Positions 5,443 through 10,897 of a DNA stretch of 10,897 bases are shown here, one piece after another. The notes under the pieces were generated by a model. It had not been told where the DNA came from. It saw only the letters and a list, made by a program, of their open reading frames with translations, and did not search any database. This DNA comes from an uncultured Opitutia bacterium. Lineage in GTDB: Bacteria > Verrucomicrobiota > Verrucomicrobiia > Opitutales > UBA953. Position numbers and translations under genes: made by a program. The first letter of the stretch is position 1, and every line of letters begins with the position of its first letter. The stretch covers positions 1 to 10,897 of the forward strand of contig CAIYUD010000057.1 in NCBI GenBank assembly GCA_903929325.1. Direction: 5' to 3'.

Positions 5443-8042
5443 GTCGCAACTTGGCAACATATAGGTTTAGGCACTGTCCAAGTGTCGTGCGTCTTTTTGT
5501 GCTAAGTCTGCTCGCCGTCCGCCTTGCGGCTGCAGATGACCCTTTGCCTGGCACGGTTTTTGAGCCTATACCCGTAGCCCAAAAAACTGACTTCAACCCA
5601 CCCAAGGCTCCCCTCCGACTTGCCGACTTTCCATATTGGCAGGATCCCGTTAACCGAGACCGCGTCTTTGACTTCTACGCTAAGGAGGCACTTGCCTACT
5701 TAAGCGCAAAACTGCCACCCGGTATTCTTCCAGCTTTTCCAGGCCTGGATGGTGGAGATCAAGGTCATTGGGGTAACCAGAACGACGATGTAACATGGAA
5801 AGATGATCGGTGGGGATCTTCCGACCTCGGAAATCTCTTTAGCGGATTACTAACGGGTGCTGGTCAGGTAGTTCCGAAGGGAATCTGGGTTAGAGAGAGT
5901 GGTATCAACGGATGCTTTGATCCCGAATCGCTTTGCTTCCGAGTCAAATGGGAGGGTGGATTCCTTAAAATCGGATCACTTCGCCGCGGTTTCATCGGCG
6001 CTGCTAAGATCGACGGTGATGTGCTCACAGCTGCGCCTGCACGCAAACTTGGTGTCCGTGATCTTTACCACGGCTTCTACCGACAAGACGACAAGGTCAT
6101 CTTTAGCTACGCCCTAGGCGGCAAAGAATACACCGAGACATTAGGCGAGGGTCGCAAGGAGCGTGACAGCATCAGACTTGCACGCGGCGGCGTCACCCGC
6201 TGGCCGGTTTGGATTGAGACGTCGGGAAAAATTGGCGTGGGCGATGACTTCGCAATAGACACATTAGCCCTACCACTAAAGAACCCTTACGGAACACTCT
6301 TCTTTGTTAGCGGCTTTGATTTTCTCTCCAACGGTTCAATAGCGCTATGCACCATGACGGGCGAGGTCTGGCTAGTACGAGGGGTTGATGCTACACTCGC
6401 AAAGTTACGTTGGAAACGTTTCGCCACCGGTCTACATCAGCCGCTCGGACTCAAGGTAATCAAGGGCGACATACTCGTCATAGGCCGCGATCAAGTGACA
6501 AGACTCGTCGATCTGAATGGCGACGATGAAGCTGATTTCTACGAGTGTCTAACGAATGCTCAAGCAACCTCTACTGGGTCGCACGCCTTTATCGTCGGCC
6601 TTGATGCAGACGCCAGCGGTCGACTTTTTACCGCATCGGCGAACCAAGGCATCATCCGGATCACTCCGCCACGCGGCGTCGAAGTACTCGGCACCGGCCT
6701 ACGTAATCCAAACGGTATAGCCGTCTCGGCCGATGGACGCTTCATCGTGTCACAGGGACAAGAAGGTAACTGGACTCCAGCGTCGGTACTCCACCAAGTC
6801 GACACCGCTGAAAAAGGTCCAACCCCTTACTTCGGTTATCCAGGACCGAAGACTGGTCGCACGACAACTCCTCCTCTTTTACAACTACCACGTGGTGTCG
6901 ACAATTCGTGCGGCGGAGGCGTCTTTCTCTCCGAACGTTCGTGGCCCGAGTTAAACGGTAACGGAAACCTCATTCACCTTTCGTACGGTGCAGGCTGCGC
7001 CTTCCTCGTCACGCGCGAGAGGGTAGACGGTATCTGGCAAGGTGCCGCCACGCTGATCACGGGGGGCTTTGAGTCTGGCCCACAACACGCACGTTTCAAT
7101 CCGCGCGACGGCCAACTTTACGTTAGCGGTATGGCAGGCTGGGGGACTTATACGCCAGCCGACGGATGTTTGCAGCGCGTCAGGCGTGTCGGTCGTGCAC
7201 CGTTGCCCATTGCCCACGAAGTTCGTGCCGATGGCGTGTTACTGAACTTTGACCAGCCACTTGACCCAGCAGTCGCTGCTGACGCTCGCAAGCACTTTGC
7301 TCAGGCTTGGAACTATCGCTACGGTCCAAGCTACGGATCACCCGAGTTCTCAATCAGTCAGCCTGACGTAGTCGGGCATGACGCTTGGCCAGTTACATCA
7401 ACGAAAGTTCTGAATGATGGACGAACCATCTTCCTCGAAATTCCATCCATCGGTCTCGCCAATCAAGTTCACCTTCACGTAGCAACCGGGGAAAATCGCT
7501 TCCGTGACATCTTCCTCACCGTCAACGCACTCGGCAAACCGTACTTACATCCTTCGACGGCGGGTTCGACTCATCCAGCACACGTTATGCCTGTCGCTCC
7601 CGTCGACATTAAAACAGCATCCGTTAAATGGGAGTCCGAACTCTGCGGCTTACCTTTCCGTACGATCAGCCTACGCACGGCCACTGGCCTTCAATACGAA
7701 CAACGTGAATTAAGAGCAGTCGCTGGCGAATACCTCGCACTGGTATTCGAAAATCCGGATGACATGCCCCATAACTGGGTGCTAACCGAGATTGGTACCG
7801 CCGATGCTGTCGCGAAGCTGGCAGACCGTATGGTCGCACAGCCAGATGGATTTGCCCGCCACTATGTGCCAGAGAGCGCCGACATTCTCTGCCACTCCCG
7901 GCTGATGCTGCCACATACCCGTACGACTCTGTACTTTAATGCCCCTTCAAAACCTGGGCGTTATCCATACCTGTGCACGTTCCCTGGCCATGCCCAGATT
8001 ATGCGAGGGGTACTCGTGGTGGAACCCTCCAGCCCTCGTTGA
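5439..8042 (+). CDS. Secreted propeller protein fused to azurin-like blue-copper domain
   Basis: The 867-residue product has an N-terminal signal peptide (hydrophobic run R-L-F-V-L-S-L-L-A-V-R-L-A-A-A). A GTG at 5487 gives a shorter, neater signal; the TTG at 5439 overlaps the speA stop as TTGA. Residues about 35-230 resemble the PVC-specific DUF6797 type, from memory. Residues about 285-585 form a beta-propeller of the PQQ-glucose-dehydrogenase-like/'membrane-bound dehydrogenase' type, with G-L-R-N-P-N-G-I-A-V and similar blades. A beta-sandwich linker spans about 590-690. Residues 720-862 form an azurin-like cupredoxin with ligands His778 (P-H-N-W-V-L), Cys846 and His851 (C-T-F-P-G-H) and Met855. 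No CxxCH haem motif occurs anywhere. It is inferred to be a periplasmic or extracellular oxidoreductase using copper as electron relay; the substrate is unknown. Confidence 0.88.
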   Translation: MSRNLATYRFRHCPSVVRLFVLSLLAVRLAAADDPLPGTVFEPIPVAQKTDFNPPKAPLRLADFPYWQDPVNRDRVFDFYAKEALAYLSAKLPPGILPAFPGLDGGDQGHWGNQNDDVTWKDDRWGSSDLGNLFSGLLTGAGQVVPKGIWVRESGINGCFDPESLCFRVKWEGGFLKIGSLRRGFIGAAKIDGDVLTAAPARKLGVRDLYHGFYRQDDKVIFSYALGGKEYTETLGEGRKERDSIRLARGGVTRWPVWIETSGKIGVGDDFAIDTLALPLKNPYGTLFFVSGFDFLSNGSIALCTMTGEVWLVRGVDATLAKLRWKRFATGLHQPLGLKVIKGDILVIGRDQVTRLVDLNGDDEADFYECLTNAQATSTGSHAFIVGLDADASGRLFTASANQGIIRITPPRGVEVLGTGLRNPNGIAVSADGRFIVSQGQEGNWTPASVLHQVDTAEKGPTPYFGYPGPKTGRTTTPPLLQLPRGVDNSCGGGVFLSERSWPELNGNGNLIHLSYGAGCAFLVTRERVDGIWQGAATLITGGFESGPQHARFNPRDGQLYVSGMAGWGTYTPADGCLQRVRRVGRAPLPIAHEVRADGVLLNFDQPLDPAVAADARKHFAQAWNYRYGPSYGSPEFSISQPDVVGHDAWPVTSTKVLNDGRTIFLEIPSIGLANQVHLHVATGENRFRDIFLTVNALGKPYLHPSTAGSTHPAHVMPVAPVDIKTASVKWESELCGLPFRTISLRTATGLQYEQRELRAVAGEYLALVFENPDDMPHNWVLTEIGTADAVAKLADRMVAQPDGFARHYVPESADILCHSRLMLPHTRTTLYFNAPSKPGRYPYLCTFPGHAQIMRGVLVVEPSSPR

Positions 8043-8084
8043 AAACGGTTGAAACCCTGAACGGTTTACTGGGGTTGAAAGGGT

Positions 8085-9059
8085 ATGTCACACCTTCGTC
8101 TCCCCCTTAGTATCCTCATCGCCAGCAGCGTCGTCTTCGCCGCAACCAAGGAGCCACTACCTCAGCCGCATGTTGTCATTACGGTTAAGGGCGATGTCCG
8201 CACAATCGAGACGAACGCGATTCCGAACCACGCCACCGGCAAGTTCCCTGGCCCAGGTAACCCGAACACAATTTCTGCCCAAAAGCTGACATTCACAATG
8301 CCCGTTAACCCTAAGGCTAACGATAAACCTGTGAAAGCTCAGGGCCCAACGACATGGGGTGTCGCACTCAATGGTGTTCCATTTGATCCGAATACGGCTG
8401 AGTATTGGAATCGCGACCGTAGCAACGGCTGGAATGAAGACTTGATGGGCGCTGTTGGAAAATTAGGCGCAGACCAAAGCAATGCACACGTGCAACCCGA
8501 GGGCACATACCATTACCACGCTAAACCTGTCCTCCTCATTGAAGCCCTTGGTGGCGACAGTGGTCGCACATTACTCGTAGGCTATGCTGCTGATGGTTTT
8601 CCTATTTACACAGCAAACGGTCACAAAGATCCGAAAGACTTAAAGAGCCCTGTCGTCGCTCTCAAATCCAGCTATCAACTCAAAGAAGGCAACCGCCCAA
8701 GTGGTACCGCTGGTCCAGGTGGAAAATATGACGGCAAGTACACAATCGATTGGGAATATGTGGCCGGCAAAGGCGAACTCGATGAAGCCAATGGACGCTT
8801 TGAGGTTACTGCCGAGTACCCCAAGGGCACCTACGTGTACCACATGACAGATACTTTCCCTTATATCTCTCGCATGTTTAAGGGTACACCAGACAGCAGC
8901 TTTAAAAAGGGCCCAGGCAATGGTGGCGGCACACGCAACGGTGCTGGTGGACCTGGAGCAGGCGGCCAAGGTGGTGGACGTCGCGGCGGCCAAGGTGGTG
9001 GCCAACAAGGCGGGCAGGGTGGCGGTCAAGGTGGACCTCCCAGTGGCGCACCCCAGTAA
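8085..9059 (+). CDS. Secreted YHYH-domain protein with glycine-rich tail
   Basis: The 324-residue product starts with a typical signal peptide (M-S-H-L-R-L-P-L-S-I-L-I-A-S-S-V-V-F-A-A, cut near 20). It carries the name-giving motif of the YHYH family (PF14240, from memory) as G-T-Y-H-Y-H at 140-145, plus N-A-H-V-Q-P-E-G before it, A-D-G-F-P-I-Y after it and a late T-Y-V-Y-H-M-T-D. The family has no settled function; the clustered His residues suggest metal binding. From residue 276 to the end the sequence is a Gly/Gln/Arg-rich low-complexity tail. The ATG at 8085 is preceded by GAAAGGG, too close for an ideal Shine-Dalgarno. It lies 42 bp after the blue-copper propeller gene on the same strand, so co-expression and a shared periplasmic role are plausible. 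Confidence 0.88.
   Translation: MSHLRLPLSILIASSVVFAATKEPLPQPHVVITVKGDVRTIETNAIPNHATGKFPGPGNPNTISAQKLTFTMPVNPKANDKPVKAQGPTTWGVALNGVPFDPNTAEYWNRDRSNGWNEDLMGAVGKLGADQSNAHVQPEGTYHYHAKPVLLIEALGGDSGRTLLVGYAADGFPIYTANGHKDPKDLKSPVVALKSSYQLKEGNRPSGTAGPGGKYDGKYTIDWEYVAGKGELDEANGRFEVTAEYPKGTYVYHMTDTFPYISRMFKGTPDSSFKKGPGNGGGTRNGAGGPGAGGQGGGRRGGQGGGQQGGQGGGQGGPPSGAPQ
8910..9056 (+). repeat. Glycine-rich low-complexity repeat encoding the YHYH protein tail
   Basis: Within the 3' end of the YHYH gene, 49 codons encode mostly Gly with Gln, Arg, Pro and Asn in G-G-Q-G-G-G steps. At DNA level a 17-bp unit ggcggccaaggtggtgg is repeated exactly at 8961-8977 and 8985-9001 (24-bp period), followed by degenerate copies to about 9032. 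The repeats probably arose by slippage and may vary in length between strains. Confidence 0.8.
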
Positions 9060-9065
9060 GCTTCT

Positions 9066-9746
9066 TTAGCCGACTAAGATTAGTACGAGTTCCTTGGGGC
9101 CGTGTGCACCGAGCACAAGGATGCGTTCGATATCACCCGTTCGACTCGGCCCTGTAATAAACGAAATCATGCTCGGCATGTGATTGCCGTTACGCTGCTG
9201 AATGAATGCAAAGGCATCCGCAAGATCACCCATCACTTGATCAACCCGCGCAATGACGACGTGAGCATGCGGCAGGATCGATAAAGATCTGCCACCGTTC
9301 GTTGAAGACGACACAATGATGGATCCGGTTTGTGCGACGATGGCTTCGCAGGTTGTGAGACCCGCGTCACAACTTTCAAGTTTCTGCTTATCAAATTCCG
9401 CATCAGCCTGCCAGGTCTCACAACCGACATGCTTGATGAGTGCCTGCGTGTCTGTGTGCGCATGGTAGGCTAGGCGCTTCCACTGCTTCGTGCGGCTCAG
9501 CTCAGCTAGAGCTAGAGCAGCTTGAGACATGTCAGCGACGCGGATGAGCTGCGCCTTAAGTTTAGCGAGATTTTCGGTAAGTACAGTTAAGCGAGCGTCC
9601 GGTGTCTCGCCACCGTCCGGCAACCAAGGCCTGGCTGCTTTCGCAGGGGTACCCGAAGCCGCGGTAGATTTTAAGTGAGGTTTAGCTGCAGGTAGACGCA
9701 AAGCTTCGCGAATACGTTTCATGATGGTTTCTTGTGCCGACTTCAT
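9066..9746 (-). CDS. lutC: Lactate utilization protein LutC (LUD domain)
   Basis: A 226-residue LUD-domain protein of the LutC/YkgG family, a subunit of the cytoplasmic LutABC complex that oxidises L-lactate to pyruvate. The ATG at 9744-9746 is chosen because it overlaps the lutB stop as ATGA, with AAAGG about 10 bp upstream. An ATG at 9764 would add six residues. Visible family features are M-K-R-I-R-E-A-L near the start, the core T-T-C-E-A-I-V-A-Q-T-G-S-I-I-V-S, R-S-L-S-I-L-P-H-A-H-V-V-I-A, and the C-terminal I-S-F-I-T-G-P-S-R-T-G-D-I-E with G-A-H-G-P-K-E-L. Residues about 20-50 are an Ala/Pro-rich linker without conservation. It converges with the YHYH gene, leaving 6 bp between stops. Confidence 0.93.
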   Translation of the reverse strand: MKSAQETIMKRIREALRLPAAKPHLKSTAASGTPAKAARPWLPDGGETPDARLTVLTENLAKLKAQLIRVADMSQAALALAELSRTKQWKRLAYHAHTDTQALIKHVGCETWQADAEFDKQKLESCDAGLTTCEAIVAQTGSIIVSSSTNGGRSLSILPHAHVVIARVDQVMGDLADAFAFIQQRNGNHMPSMISFITGPSRTGDIERILVLGAHGPKELVLILVG

Positions 9747-10897
9747 GACTGCGAACCTTTCCATTCATCACGGAATGATTTTTTAGGTGCTTCTGGTAAT
9801 TCACGACTCTTCAACCACGTGCTCAAATATGGCAGCGGAAGTTTTTTAAGCAGGGGTAATGTCGCTCTGAAAACTTTACCACCAAAGGCAAAGAGTTTAG
9901 GCCGGCCAATGACCCAACCAAAGGCACCATGAAACAGACGATCGAAGAGACTGACATGTGCCAGTACGGCGTTGCGTCGGTTATGTAAAAGGTGGTGGTG
10001 AAGATCAATACGCACAGGGCAGGCCTCGGTGCAGGCGCCACAGAGTGATGAGGCACCTGAGAGGTGATTCCATTGCTGCAACCCGCGCAGGTGAGGCGTC
10101 AGCACCGAACCGATAGGGCCTTGGTAGGTTGTTCCATAGGCGAAGCCGCCAATGTTTTTGAAAATAGGACAGACGTTGAGGCAGGCACCGCAACGAATAC
10201 AATGTAAGGCGTCACGCTGTTCAGGGTCGGCGAGTAATGCCGTACGTTTATTGTCGAGCAGAACGACGTGGAATTCGGAAGGGCCATCGGGTTCGCCTGG
10301 CTGACGTGGGCCCGCGTAGAGGGTATTGTAGCACGTCATAGGCTGACCTGCGCCTGCCGTTGCTAGCATCGGCAGAAGCACTGCGAGGTCATCTAATCGC
10401 TCAATGACCTTCTCGATACCTGCCAGGGCGATATGAACGCGTGGCAAGGCACAGGTTAGACGCGCATTGCCCTCATTCTCCGTGATCGAAATCTGACCTG
10501 TTTCGGCAACGAGGAAGTTTGCACCTGAGATGCCCACATCCGCATCGACATAAAGCTGCCGGAGGTGTCGACGGGCAATCATCGTTAACTCTTCGGGACT
10601 ATCTGTCGCCGCTGTTCCGAGGTGCTTGGTAAATAATTCGCTGATAGCTTCACGCTTCAGGTGCATGCACGGGAAAACGAAGTGAAAGGGTGGCTCCTTA
10701 CGAAGTTGCTGAATGAACTCACCAAGATCGCTCTCAACCACGCCATAGCCCTCAGCTTCGAGCGCATCGTTGAGGTGAATCTCCTCGGTAGTCATACACT
10801 TCGACTTGATGATAGCTTTGGCTCCTGCATCGCGACAGATCTTCGAAATAATCTCACGTGCCTCGGCGCTATCCCGCGCCCAGTGAATTTTTCCACC
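9743..10897 (-). CDS. lutB: Lactate utilization iron-sulfur protein LutB, N-terminus outside window
   Basis: The frame is open to the right edge, giving 384 residues of a protein usually around 470 long, so roughly the first 80-90 residues are missing. The ATG at 10793-10795 is internal: the codons before it encode family-like text (G-G-K-I-H-W-A-R-D and K-S-K-C-M-T-T-E-E-I). The LUD part contains G-I-S-G-A-N-F-L-V-A-E-T-G. The ferredoxin part has C-I-R-C-G-A-C-L-N-V-C-P and later S-L-C-G-A-C-T-E-A-C-P-V-R-I-D, which should carry two [4Fe-4S] clusters. LutB passes electrons in L-lactate oxidation with LutA and LutC. It overlaps lutC by 4 bp (ATGA), so the two are translationally coupled. lutA, if present, should lie beyond the right edge. 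Confidence 0.95.
   Translation of the reverse strand, partial: GGKIHWARDSAEAREIISKICRDAGAKAIIKSKCMTTEEIHLNDALEAEGYGVVESDLGEFIQQLRKEPPFHFVFPCMHLKREAISELFTKHLGTAATDSPEELTMIARRHLRQLYVDADVGISGANFLVAETGQISITENEGNARLTCALPRVHIALAGIEKVIERLDDLAVLLPMLATAGAGQPMTCYNTLYAGPRQPGEPDGPSEFHVVLLDNKRTALLADPEQRDALHCIRCGACLNVCPIFKNIGGFAYGTTYQGPIGSVLTPHLRGLQQWNHLSGASSLCGACTEACPVRIDLHHHLLHNRRNAVLAHVSLFDRLFHGAFGWVIGRPKLFAFGGKVFRATLPLLKKLPLPYLSTWLKSRELPEAPKKSFRDEWKGSQS

Noticed and set aside
5439..8042. Possible c-type haem site in the propeller protein
   Set aside because: Each Cys was checked; none has the CxxCH pattern. Cys846 belongs to the copper motif C-T-F-P-G-H.
8640..9029. Minus-strand 129-codon frame opposite the YHYH gene
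   Set aside because: It is an Ala/Thr-rich shadow of the glycine-rich repeat on the other strand, with no family features.
9747..9764. lutC start at ATG 9764
   Set aside because: The ATG at 9746 forms a standard ATGA overlap with lutB and has AAAGG at a good distance.

Overview
The window looks like part of a compact, protein-coding chromosome from a Gram-negative bacterium, most likely in the Planctomycetota-Verrucomicrobiota-Chlamydiota (PVC) group and best matching marine or environmental Verrucomicrobiota. This is inferred from gene content: a large secreted propeller protein of the PVC 'membrane-bound dehydrogenase' type, a YHYH-family protein, a vertebrate-like SMUG1 uracil-DNA glycosylase, a biosynthetic arginine decarboxylase, frequent GTG/TTG starts and weak or absent Shine-Dalgarno sequences. 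No rRNA, tRNA, CRISPR array, insertion sequence or phage gene was seen.

Left part (1-1037): the 5' part of a lipoprotein gene (minus strand, running off the window) follows a 41-codon single-helix membrane protein. Divergent from these is a gene for a small secreted helical protein of unknown function, with a good TATAAT box in front of it.

Middle left (1030-3386): a minus-strand pair encodes a flavin-reductase-like protein and a MenH-like alpha/beta hydrolase 10 bp apart. Divergent from it, a plus-strand pair encodes a double-CDGSH iron-sulfur protein and SMUG1, 3 bp apart.

Centre (3457-9059): three plus-strand genes in tight order. They are speA (arginine to agmatine, polyamine synthesis), an 867-codon secreted protein whose start overlaps the speA stop, and a secreted YHYH protein with a glycine-rich tail. 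The 867-residue protein joins a PVC-specific N-terminal region, a six-bladed-type beta-propeller and a C-terminal azurin-like blue-copper domain with a complete ligand set. It has no CxxCH haem motif. It and the YHYH protein are the best candidates for an undescribed periplasmic redox/metal module.

Right end (9066-10897): minus-strand lutC and lutB, joined by an ATGA overlap. These are two of the three subunits of the LutABC L-lactate oxidation complex; lutB runs off the right edge and lutA is not in view. The YHYH and lutC genes converge with only 6 bp between their stop codons.

All assignments come from reading motifs and from recalled family sequences; no database search was run.
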